Positions 1-11,238 of a stretch of DNA of 64,000 bases are shown in pieces. The position numbers were made by a program, and so were the translations under genes. This stretch comes from Ulva prolifera (Eukaryota; Chlorophyta; Ulvophyceae; Ulvales; Ulvaceae): positions 3,224,001-3,288,000 of the forward strand of contig CM041196.1 of the NCBI GenBank assembly GCA_023078555.1, read 5' to 3'. Numbering within the stretch: the stretch's first letter is position 1; every line of letters starts with the position of its first letter. Below the pieces are notes generated by a model that worked only from the letters and a program-made list of their open reading frames with translations, had not been told where the DNA came from and made no database searches.

Positions 1-3000
1 GGCGAACATATGGCACTGACCTTCGAAGCTTGGCCAAGTCTAGGAATTCGTGCGGCGAACGTGCACCGAGGTGACGTAATTACTGTCAGCCTTTCAATTG
101 GGGCGCAAGATTGGCATGTTCTGTGCGGACGAGGCTTCCACCAGACCCTCGGGCTGCAAGTTCGAGATGCCACAATGGGGGCTGGCCCTTCGTGCTCCGC
201 ACTTGAGCGCCCGTGTGTTCTGGTCAAACTTGATTTGATCTTGCTTGCAATGACAGCGCAGCCACGATCGTGCCAGCCGCCTGGTTGAAGATGGCCGGTG
301 TACGTTGCCGCTCAGAGGTCTAGGCCCCTGCAGATCTGCAGCTGGGCTGGAAGGGTTCCAGCCCAGGTGCAGGGACATACGGCATCGATCACATGTGGAC
401 ATACGGCATCGATATCGAAACAGTCAACTGTAACGTCGCCGTCGCAGCAAGCCCAGCCCTGCAGGGCCCTGGTGCCAGTTGCATCGTGGCCAGTGTTGCC
501 CGAGGCGCAAACTTACCGCTGGGCTCCTGAGGCTCGAGATCGGAAGCGCCACTGGTGGTGGCATATGTAACCTTATGCATGCGCTCGCGCGTCCGACGGC
601 TTCACGGGTCAGCGCACCGTTAGTTTGCGCGCGCAGCGCGCGCGTATGTCACTCGTGCGGGTCACATCGCTCAGATCTGTATACATAGCTGTTGGATTCA
701 ACAAGCAGCCCAGCGATACCATATGAGACAGCTCTACACTCGAGGTTGACCGTGCGCGGCTGCATGGCAGTGCTGCAGGCGGTCGAACGAGTATTCGACG
801 GTATCTGTGGATCTGATTGGACAGCGCTCGGTACTACGCCGAGCTCGGGTGCACGAGGGCGCCCTCGACCAGTCGCATGCTGCGGCCGCAGCGCACGCTG
901 CGTTCGGAGCTGTGCAAAAAGTCGATGTGTGATGACGGTTCAGTCTCTGTACAGCTGTGCACAGGCGCAGAAGACGCGTGGCCTCGTAAGGGAACAGCGT
1001 AGCTCTCCAGTCCGCTTGCTCCATAAATTGTAAGTAATACTTGAAATATCAACTGGTTCATTCCTGTCTGGTGCCGATGTGTGGGGAGGCACCCGCTGTC
1101 TACCTGATTCCGTGGAGCGGGGCCCGTGGAATGCGTGGGCATGGTCGAACAGGTGGCGTCGCTTGCTGTAAGCTGCGGCCACAGAACCGCACGTGCACAG
1201 ACGTGAGGCTCGGCCTGACGCCCCGGCGAAGCCTTGCATCCGTTGAGGTGTGGTGCCGTCCGAAAAGAGGGTGATCCGGCCTTGTGTGAGTTCTACTGCA
1301 AGGAATCTATGGCCGTGTAGTAGTGCACGAACGATTCGATGAGTCGGGTGAAGAATCATCAAAGGCCATGAACGGCGGGTCGGCCACTGTTCGGATGAAC
1401 ATTATAGCCTTACACATCCTAAAACTCCCGAATTTGTACAGCTGAGTTCCCATCAACCATTCTCGCCCTCGCTGTCTCAAATGTGTAGGTGCCCGCAGCT
1501 ACCGACGGCCCAGCGTATCATGCATGCGGCAATTCAAAGCTGTGCGGGTCTACATGGACTGGCTGCTGCAAGCGCCAGGCGGGTATAAAGCAATCGCATC
1601 AGGTGAAGACACACAACGCATGTCACATCTTTCGTTGACTGTTCGCAACCGGCTCTGTCTCTTAGTGCACAGAAGCGTTGCGGCAGTACTGCCATCGACA
1701 TCGCAGCTCAAGCCTCGGAAGCAATTTCTTCAAACGTGAAGGTGAGCAGACCAAGCCAACGATATATGTCAACTGTCAGCGACTGCGCTGCGCCTGGACG
1801 CTGTGTCTCAACGCGCATGCGCACACGCTTACTGATCGCGGGTTTCTTCTGCATGCTCTCAGCATGCGGCCCGAAGTTGACATTATCGAATCAGTAATTT
1901 CGAATAACGCGCGATGGCTGCGCTACTGCTCAGTATGCGCGCGAGTGTGATGCCACAAGTGCGGAAACCCGATGCCTGGTGCGCATTAGCTGCAGCTGCG
2001 AGGCCAGGAACCTAGGTTTGTCAAACGCCTGTTCACGGACGCTCCAGTGCCCCGGGACCACAGCTGCGCCATCAGAACGCATTTTATTCACATTTAGGCG
2101 ATGCTGTGCCAGCTCACTGCGTAGGTTTCAACTCTATCGCTTGCACGAAGACCTCATGGAGTTCGACGGCGCGCAGGTAGTGGTGTGATGCATTGTCGTG
2201 CACGCATGCACATGTGCTTGCATAGCGCTCAAAAAGCGTCCACAGCACCACATCTCTTGTCATCTTCCGCACGCCACGTTTCCAATTCGTGTTTGCACTT
2301 CCTTCCGTCGTGGGAATCACGCCGTCCTCCGCTCCCAGGCCAGCCGGGATGCCCGCTGTGAAATGCGTCATACGCCTCGGTTGCCCTTCAGCGTACGTGA
2401 TGTAGCACATGTGGGCAGCCGCAGATGACAGCGGCTAACGCATGGGGCCCTGGCCCCGCGCCACCGCATGGAATGTTCCTCGAAGTCAAATGCTCAGGTT
2501 GGTGTCAGGGCCGCGAGGCCGTGGCTGCTGTGTCATCCGCATGCGTGCCCGATGTGTGCGTACCACCGGGGTCTCGGCAGGTAGCTGCAGCCCATCGCTA
2601 TGCATCGCCACAAGCGCGTGAGAGTGCATGGCATCCTTACATCCCGTGCCGCAGACTTACTGTTCGGATAGCGTGCTGTTCGCACATTTGCGCTTGTCCC
2701 CGCAGCGCTGATGCCTCCACGCGATGCATCAACTTGTATTTCTAAACAGTGTCCGCACATGCCGACAGCGTAGCCTGGATCTCCACGGTATCTACTTTTC
2801 TCCCGTTCACTCTTTTGTAATACTGCGCTGTCGCTGCAGTTGGTCAGCTGCTGTCAAGCGTGTGAGCTCGAGCCCGCACTGCCTTAGACCCCCAGCCGGT
2901 CAACGCGAACGAGCACTACCACAGATATCGAACTGTTGTTGCTGCGACGAGGGCTGCATCGTCGCCGAAGCGGCCCTCGTCAGTGATGCACTACTGAATT

Positions 3001-3138
3001 CATGATGCCAGCTGACACTCTTCTCGGTGAATGCAGAAACTCCGACTCAGCGCTACCATCAGCCCTCACCTCTCCATCAGCATTGGCGTTTCAACAGTTG
3101 CTAAGTGCTAGTCAACTACTCAACGCCACCTATACAAG
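1..3138. other. Intergenic region, no recognisable gene
   Basis: I see no reading frame with recognisable family motifs or codon-like composition here. Open frames are short and overlap on both strands. Near the centre (about 1500-1740) lies one copy of a diverged dispersed repeat listed separately. The last bases before the first expansin ATG contain a weak TATA-like string (ctatacaag), too close to the start codon to be a convincing TATA box. Confidence 0.5.
1500..1740 (+). repeat. Diverged dispersed repeat, copy A
   Basis: This stretch aligns by eye, with gaps, to 15140-15390. Shared blocks occur in the same order: a GCATGCGGC block, a TATAA-containing block, a block reading CTCTGTCTT/C followed by the exact string ACAGAAGCGTTGCGGC, and a GAAGCAA block. 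Order and spacing are conserved but identity is only moderate, suggesting two old copies of one element. No terminal repeats or coding capacity are visible. Confidence 0.4.
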
Positions 3139-5073
3139 ATGTCCCTCTCGTCTTGGTTTGCTGTCCTCGCGGCCGTCTCTGCGCCCCTCGTGGCCACTGC
3201 ACACAGTGTGACCGACACACACGCAGTGGCTTCTGGGGCATCCGAGCAGCTCGTAGGTGACAGCTTTGCCGTCGGGTCCTCTCTCGAATTGGACGAGCTC
3301 ACAACTGCCGTGCTCGAATGGGCACATGAAGAGGATGCCGAAGAGGAGTCGCAGCATGGGCGGGCCCTGCTGAAGAGCAGTCGCCGCAAGCGCGGCGTTG
3401 CCCGGGCCGCTGCTAAGGCACCTGCAAAAAAGAAGTCCGCCTCTAAGAAGAAGAAGTCATCTCCGAAGAAGAAGAAGTCGTCTCCGAAGAAGAAGAAGTC
3501 ATCATCGAAGAAGAAGAAGTCATCGTCGAAGAAGAAGAAATCCGCGCCAAAGAAGAAGCAGTCGGCGGTGGCCGGTGCCCGCCGATTCGGTGGTGGCGGT
3601 GGTGGCGGTGGTGGCAAGACGATCGGCAAGTCCAAGCTAGCTCACGGGACATTCTTCTCCGGCATGGGCACCCCAACAGGCGGCTGCGGAGTGCCCCCTA
3701 GCAAGGCGTATGACGACCGGGGCACCCCGCTGCCGTTCGTTGCGCTCAACACCAACTCGGAGTTCGCGAACGGAAACAACTGCGGCCGCTGGATCGAAAT
3801 CACGCTCGGCCAGAACTGCGAAGGCGGCGGCAACTCTGCCTGGAGCATTTGCAATGGTGGACGTGCGCTGCCTCTCATTTCATTGCATGGGGCCCATGCC
3901 CTGTGCTGATAAGAGTCCGTGCAGTGCATGTAGTGCATCGAGACAACCACATTGACATGAATCTGTGCGTCACACTGTCTGCACCTCCCTGTACCCCGTG
4001 GTTCTGATCAGGACCAGATGGTGTGTATCTGCAATATGTCATCTGTGCACGCCTCATCTGGGTCCATGCTGTGCTGTGTTTTGGCGTGTGTCGGAGAGGC
4101 ATTGGCCCAGGAGCTCATGCTGGTGGTGTCCTCCAGGCTGGATGTCGGACAGCATGACCGGAAACACGATCTATGGCTACGTGATGGACTCGTGCGCCGA
4201 TGACAACTTCTGGTGCCAGAACGACGTCAACCATCTCGACATCTCTAAGTCGTACCTCACTGCGATGGGATATGTGAGCAAGTGGAACGGCCGCAAGGTG
4301 TCCTGGAAGTACATGACGGATACCCCATCAGGGTTCGCTCCTGCCCCCCCATTCCCTGCCTGTGCCTCTTGTGCTGACTGCTTGTGGTGTGAAGTCTGTA
4401 CCTCTGCAGCTTGGGAATTTCAGGATCCCTCTTACGCATGTTGGTATCATGCATGTGAAAGGCAGCTGTTGTTGCTGCCCTCAGCCAGAGTGTGTTGTCA
4501 GTGTGTGTGGTAGTACATTCCATAGTCATCTCTGTTCATCCACCTGAGTCAGCTGCCAGTGCAGCCCTTCGCATTTGCACTGCATGCTTCAAGTTTTATG
4601 CCGCTTCCTGCTTCTTCATGCACACACCCGCCCATCTTCTGTCCTTGAAATACTCCCAGTCCGACTGATGTAATACAGCAGTTTGATTCTTGAGTCTGGA
4701 ACTGAGGTGCAGGTGGGTTCAGTCAGACCCCAAGTTCATGTGGAAGTCCGGCAGCAAGTGGATCAAGAACGGTAAGGGCTTCTATGCGTCCATCATCATC
4801 CACAACACCAGCAACGGCATTGGCGGCGTGCAGCAGCAGGTTGCCGGCAAGTGGGTCAACATCCAGCCCCTGAACCACCTCGGCAACATGTGGGTGCTCC
4901 AAAAGCCCAGTGATAACGAGTACCGCCTGCCGAACGGTGGCACTGGCCAGTACATCAAGGTCCGTGTGATGGACAAGGATGGCGAATACTACGGCTCGTA
5001 CAGTCTCAAGTGGATGTGCGGTGGCACTGGGGCGTGCTCCACTGAAGTCGACGCTCCCACGATGAAGATGTAA
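3139..5073 (+). CDS. Secreted expansin-like protein 1, Lys/Ser-rich stalk (3 exons)
   Basis: Exons 3139-3862, 4137-4332 and 4713-5073 encode 426 aa. Residues 1-21 look like a signal peptide. Residues 22-80 are acidic and end in a GRALL motif. Residues 96-141 are repeated KKKKSSP-type units, followed by nine glycines. From about residue 170 comes a double-psi beta-barrel: GTFFSGMGTPTGGCGVPP, VALNT, CGRWIEI, then in exon 2 YGYVMDSC, WC and HLDIS, which matches the expansin domain-1 HFD region. Exon 3 resembles the expansin D2/CBM63 beta-sandwich (KWVNIQPL, RVMDKDG). Expansins loosen polysaccharide walls without hydrolysis; wall loosening or binding at the cell surface is inferred. Intron phases 1 and 2 and the domain order match the paralogues at 17.6 and 24.8 kb. 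The polycation stalk is not a classical expansin feature. The family call is good; the substrate is unknown. Confidence 0.85.
3424..3563 (+). repeat. In-frame lysine/serine codon repeat
   Basis: This is an AAG/TCN-rich tandem run encoding KKKK-SS-(S/P) units within exon 1 of expansin-like gene 1. Its complement reads as a long Phe/Asp/Ser open frame, which is an antisense artefact. A similar run sits at the same place in the second paralogue (about 17860-17990). Confidence 0.8.
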
Positions 5074-5837
5074 GACCCGCACGTGCGCTGACCGGACGGC
5101 TGGACAGTGTACGGGGACGATGTCATGCCACTCCCCCAGCTTTTGGGCACCGATGGCGATGCTCAAAGAAACGGTTCATGTGGGTTTATGACATCTGGCC
5201 AGAGTGGTCGGCAGAGCTCACAAGTGGGTGAAGGATTTGACAGGAGCTGAGTGTGGACACGATTTTGCGAGCGTGATGCATGCCAGTGGGCAGACAGCGC
5301 TGTTGCGTGGGCCTGTGTTTTTGGGGCAGGTGTGTTGGGGAGGGGGTACAGTCCTTGAGGAAGAATGGGCATGCTATGATGGTTGTTGTGCCTCACGACC
5401 AGTCCGCCAGCCAGAAGCGGGTGCGTAAGAGCTCGGGCAGGTGGTCGGTGCGGGGTGGTTCTGCGACGGATGCATGCTTATGTTGAACTCAATCATCGAG
5501 GCGAATTTTATATTTGTCTGGGACAGTAGATGCGTTGCTGCGCATGGGCGCAGGTGATGCTAATGTTTCACCAGCTAAAGCGGTGGGTTCTTGTGGCCAA
5601 GCTTGCTGTGAAAGGGAAGTATGGCGGGTGATGCTATACTATTTCGTACTGCCGACGCATTTTTGTGCGTTTTGGCAAGACAGAATTAGCGTAGCTGATT
5701 ATGCATTCGAGATATGTTGCCATTCCACGTTCAGTCGGACACTTCAGTTCGATGTGTAGCAGGAATTGGTCGTTTTTATTCCATTGTAACACCTCGCTTG
5801 GTGGGTGATCATGAAAACATGTGCACACATGTGCACA

Positions 5838-5840
<3 letters not shown>

Positions 5841-5930
<90 letters not shown>
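5841..5930. repeat. (CA)n microsatellite
   Basis: An almost perfect AC dinucleotide run of about 90 bp, preceded by imperfect GTGCACAC units from about 5820. Open frames through it (Cys-Val or His-Thr repeats) are artefacts. Confidence 0.97.
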
Positions 5931-5932
<2 letters not shown>

Positions 5933-8900
5933 CCTAGAAAGTGTCTAGCATCCTGTGGCGCAAAGTCTCAGCAACTTGGCGTGAAGGACAGCAGGCCCAC
6001 CCACCTCACTCGGTTTGCTCTTCTCGCAGTCACTGCCACCCAACGGCACATTGTCCTGTTTGCTCGGAGTTGTCTATGTCCTCTCAAGGATGCTCCAGGT
6101 AACTCCAGAGTTGCTTTGCTTCTTCTTTGCCCTATGCCTGCCACACTCCTTTCGCAAACGAGCACACATTACCAGCTCGCAAGGCCGGTACGCATTTGCA
6201 AGACTGCACAGGCCACTGCCACAAATGTGGGAGGTACTAACCTCGGGGATTGCTCATGCATGTACCATATGGAGGTGTCTGTGCGGCCCAGCCGCAGCTG
6301 CATCTAATGCCATGGGCCGCTTGTGCACGCGGCAGGCAGAGCAGCAGCAGCCTGCGGCGCCGCCTCCGATGATGCTTCAACCACCTCTGCAGCGCTGAAA
6401 GTTCCAGCCTGTGCGAGGGAGATCCCGTGTGCTAGTCTGGTGTGTGCGCAGATCAGACGCCACTGCTACACAGCGCCCCGATGCACGCACAGCACGCCCA
6501 GCACGCCCAGCGGCAGCATACGGAAGGGGTCGAAGTGCCGGCGCACGATCTCCGGCCAGAGGGCCGGTACACGCACGCACAGCTGCAGGAAATCAGCGGC
6601 TACTTCTGCCTCATTCGGTTCATTTCAGAGCTGGCATGTTGTGTGTCTGCAACGAGGCTGTGGACTGTTCTACGAGGACAAGCCCGGGGATGCTGACAGC
6701 ACCACAGGGACCACACGCAGCACAAGAACACGAACGACCACGCCGTGAATGGAATGCGTGGACCGTCCTTGTAGCGCCGCCATTGCGCCCCATGGGGCCA
6801 GCATCCTCTCGGTGCTGGAGTGTGCCTGACGGCCAGTCCTGGATGTTCATGCATATACTGGAGCACCGCCACGGCCTAGTCAACCTGTAAAGAGACTCGG
6901 TGACTCGATGTACCCAGCTGTGCCCCTTCGCGACATTGACAACTCCGGACAGCAGGCACCACATCAGCCGCAGGGGTCGACCACCTGTGCCGGTTCGGAT
7001 GTCCAGCTGCAGGTAAGCCATCGTGCGCTCGGTGTGAATTGCTAGGTGTGAATTAATTGAGACATGATCATTCTGTCACAGGGTAACACGCGCTGCTCAC
7101 TTCGCAGCGCCGCTCGTGTATACGTCAGTTCACTGCCGGTGCCAGGGGGCAGCGCCGCCTCCTGGGGGCCCCAGTGCTGCAGTGCTGGGGTGTCCACATG
7201 GCGCACAAATGCGGCGCTGCAGCCGCAGCACAACGCACGGAGCCACTGGTGCACGCTCTGCAGGCACCACACCACCTGCATGCATCCATACATGCGTGCA
7301 TGCATGTCTGCGCAGCCGCACCCGAGCCGCACTCTCGGCCGCTGGATTGTTGTGGCCGGCGTTGTTGTGTGCAAGCACGGGACCGCAGGATTACACAGCA
7401 ATGTGCGTGCTGGCAACCGGGTTGGATGGAAATTAATGCACTGGCGCTACTGGGCGCGCGGCTGCATGTGACCACAGCATGCATGTGGCTGCGCGGAGCT
7501 CCCAGACATCTCCGCCTACGTGGCAGTCCATTGATCAATTGATCTGCAGACATGTCCGATACGCCGCTGACTTACCATGCGTTTTGTTAAAGTGCGTTCT
7601 GCGACACCACCATGGCTGCACGCATTTCTCAAGTGCTGTGATCGCTACTGGGCTAGCTGCGCCGTACGACGGTGCTGCTTATGCTGCCTCCTCGTTATGG
7701 CAGGCTGACAGCTGCACAGGATCACAGCGGCATGCATTGCTGTCACGCGAGCTCAGCAGGCTCAGCAGGCTCAGCAGGCTCAGCTGCTCTTGCAACCTCC
7801 CCACACGTCCTCGTACACACAGACAGATTTGCTTTACGTGCGACATCACCACCTCGCCACATCATCCGGCCGCCTGGGCCTGCGCATGCATATGACCACA
7901 GCATGCATGTGGCTGTCTGATGCGGGTCCGCGGACACCTGCCAGCCTCCTGCCAGCCTCGAGTTGGACTGTCCGCGACGTGCTGTGAGCTCAGCCGACTA
8001 GTCGGCAGTCTTACACCTCGGGAGAGCTAGCCAGCTAGCCGAGAGGATGTTTGTGCAGTACGTTGGCAAAGGCAGCTGGCTGAGGGGTTGGGCGTAGAGA
8101 TGCACGCAGCGCTGATGAGTACGTGTTGAGCGTTGGCATCATGGCTGCTTGAGGTGGCCAGGAGTGGTGCAGGTGGCAGGAGGTGCTGTGCAGGGTTATG
8201 CAGCAGTGTTGGCACGCCTTGCAGCCTTGCAGCATGTTCGCGGCTACCATCCAGAAATCAGCCCTGAACATTCGGAAGTGAGATTGGCGATCGGGCGCGT
8301 GACCTTTGTGGCAACCGACACGCTTGCACTAGGGGAGATCTGCTTCCCACAACCTTACTCCACTCTGCAGTGCCTGGCACAAGAGGCTGTGGCCAGACTC
8401 TGATTTCAAAGTTTGTGATACGAGGACAGACTCATCTCGGCATAGCAGCTGCCTGCAGGCAGCTGCTGTGCTCAGAAATATTCTTACTGTCCACAAAATC
8501 AGTTTCTTGCCAAAGGAGCCAGCCTACAGTCTACTACCATCAGACTTGATTCACTCTTCCACAGCTGCACAGCCCACAGGCATCTCAGCACACCCTAGGG
8601 CAAGATGCCATGTTACAAACCAAACAAAACAAACATAGCCACTGGTTCCTCTGGCAGCACAAGAGGTTCATAACAGAAGCACGCCAAGCTTGTTGCACAC
8701 TTTGATCAATGACTGTGGCAATCCGGTGATGTGACTGCTGCACCACAGGACAAGTTTGCATGAGAACCTGCAAAAGGGGCAGCCCCATATGACTCTATGC
8801 AGTTATCACCAGCTTACTCTTGTGCAAATCCACAGTCCAGGCTTGTGCCAGGCACAGATGCTGGAGAACATGACTCCCAACGGTGACAGCAGGTTCAGGC

Positions 8901-9661
8901 CTGAGATCTTGCCAGCGGGGTGTGAGGGCTTGTGAGGGCTGTATTGCCAGTGGGTTGTGAGGGCAATATTGCCAGTGGCACATTTGCAACAGCCCACCAA
9001 GCTTGCCCCGTGGCTCTGCTGTGTCCACTCAGGGAAATGCAGCAGCAGGCCATGCATCATCCCGCGCCCAGGCATCATGGCAATCACCTCAGCACCTCAG
9101 GACCAGGGAAGACACACTGAACGTGCACAAGTTACAGGTTAGTTGACTCTGCCAGCCCCGTGTGAGCAACAGTCCTGCAGCTGCGTTTCTGGTGTGCGCC
9201 CCCAGTGCCAGATCTGGGAGGCAATCAAATGATTCCTTATTCTATAGGTATACTTACATACATACATGCATAGGTTCGATTTGCGAGTGGCTTGCGAGAA
9301 ACGGCTTGACGAGAAACGGCTTGATGCCCCACCTGTGTAGAGGGCTGCAGGGGTGGGTGGCGGGTGCGCAGGTCTGCACCAGATCTGCACAGCTGTGGAA
9401 GCAGCTACAACTAGCAGCAACAGCAGCTGCTGCTGTGCTAGAACTCCATGGTGTGCCCCTGTGGGGGACAGGTGGTGCTTCCTGGCTGTCTGCTTGACCT
9501 TGACACAGTTGGCAGGGGTACCAGGTCACATCACAGATCCTGCACAGGGTTCACCATGGCAATCACACCAGTCACAGGTCCACAGCAGCTGCCACCTGAC
9601 CTCGGTTCCGATACATAAGACCCTTTCTGTGCTGTATGAAGCCTGCAGTGCTGCCTTCTCC

Positions 9662-9990
9662 AGGGGGGTCGGCACTCAGGCCTCATGCACGTCCAATTGA
9701 ACCGCGAGCAGCTCAGAACGCTCGAGACATCGCTGGGAACGTCTATAGACTCACAATAACCTTCTGAATGCTGCTGTATCTTTTGTTAAACTCGCTGGGC
9801 GAAATGGACCTTTGGCCCGAAATCCGTGTGCATGGCTGGGCGAAAAGCCCCATTGTGCCCAGCGAGCGCGAGAACGCGCCCAGCGGGACCGGAAGCATGC
9901 CCAATGGCCTCAGAACACCCTTATATGCCTGTAATGCATCCTGATGCGTTATAAATGGTCTATGTGTTGCTGCGGGCGGTACTAGTACAT
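9662..9990 (+). repeat. Left inverted-repeat arm of the transposon
   Basis: This arm pairs with the reverse complement of about 10920-11238. The outermost 44 bp are identical. Further in, the shared blocks are TATAGACTC, CAATAACCTTCTGAAT, repeated GCCCAGCG octamers and GATGGCCTCA/AATGGCCTCA. Divergence of the inner part implies the insertion is not very recent, or that the arms were never perfect. Confidence 0.85.
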
Positions 9991-10919
9991 GCTCTGCCAT
10001 GTTTGCTTCCCTTGGACACCATCGACCGCGTCGTTAGGAGCTACTACGCACAGAATAATTACCGGAGATAGTTGACATGGCTTTCCGGGTCTGGCGAGAC
10101 TGTTGCTTGCCCGATGTGGCTGGGGGGCAGCTTGGCTGCTGCAATTTGTACTCCACAGCGCTGGGCGTTGTCAACAGTTGATCACAACAGAGTCAAGCAC
10201 AGGTTCTACAGCACATCAGATTGCCATGTCCTGATAGCATGTGTGATACTTGTCCTTCCATCCAGCGTATTTGTGATGACCTGGTTGCATACATGTGTGA
10301 CTCTGTACCACTGGAAATCAGTGTATCGCCTTCGTCAACAGATCAGGCATGTTTAGGACCATGGCAGAGTCTTAAGGAGCATGGCAGACTGTCTCTGGTA
10401 ACACTGTGCGTGGATCTACTGCATGATGGTGTGGATTCAGGCGAACAATGACGTGCCTACGCAAGCCTTCCATTCTGTAGAATGGTGTTTGCTTGCAGAC
10501 CATGCTGATGATAGGCATGTACATTTCAAATTTTTTATTCTGATCGCTTTTGAAGAACATGTCTGGTCGGTGGTGCTGCTGTCCCTTCGATCTTAAGGTG
10601 CAAAGCTGCACTGCTATGCAGTGTAGCATGCTACACTGACTGACCCGGAGGTTCACTCAGTACCGTATGGGCAGGCACCAAAGCGTGGGTAGTCTCACAA
10701 CAATGCCATCTTAAGATGAAGTTCACAACACTGGAGCTGCTGCGATGTTTTGAGCATCTCAGCAAGGAGCACGTCGCCCACCTGCTCTTTGATCACCACA
10801 CAAGACAGCTGCATATGTGCCAATAGTCCGGTAAGCTAGTCGAAATCATGGTAATCGATGGGATGTTTCCCGGTAGTATGGACGCCCGCCATGACGCTGG
10901 TCGGACGCGAACACCGCAC

Positions 10920-11238
10920 GGTGACACAAGTCGAGGTGGCAGGCAGTTGAACATCAGGGCAACATATTATGGTGTTTTTCGAGTGCTCTCTGCCCACTGA
11001 GCACGATGGGCATACGCTGGGCACCGTTTGAGGCCATCCGAGGCGTCGCTGGGCAAAACGGGCTTTTTGGTCCAAAAATCCCGGTTTCGCTGGGCGTTTT
11101 CACCTGTTTCGCCCACACTACATACAATCGATTCAGAAGGTTATTGCGAGTCTATAGGACTTTTCCTTGTGTTCTGGAGCGCTCTGAGGTGCTTGCGGTT
11201 CAATTGGACGTGCATGAGGCCTGAGTGCCGACCCCCCT
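10920..11238 (-). repeat. Right inverted-repeat arm of the transposon
   Basis: Read on the minus strand, this arm begins with the same 44 bp as the left arm and carries three CGCTGGGC octamers (near 11018, 11047 and 11090 on the plus strand). It ends exactly at the second copy of the CCTTCTCC target duplication. Confidence 0.85.

Noticed and set aside
3120-3635. Minus-strand open frame rich in Phe, Asp and Pro
   Set aside because: It is the antisense of the AAG-rich lysine repeat in expansin-like gene 1; the plus strand carries the signal peptide and conserved domains.
5634-6307. Open frames of Cys-Val and His-Thr repeats
   Set aside because: They are translations of the CA microsatellite.
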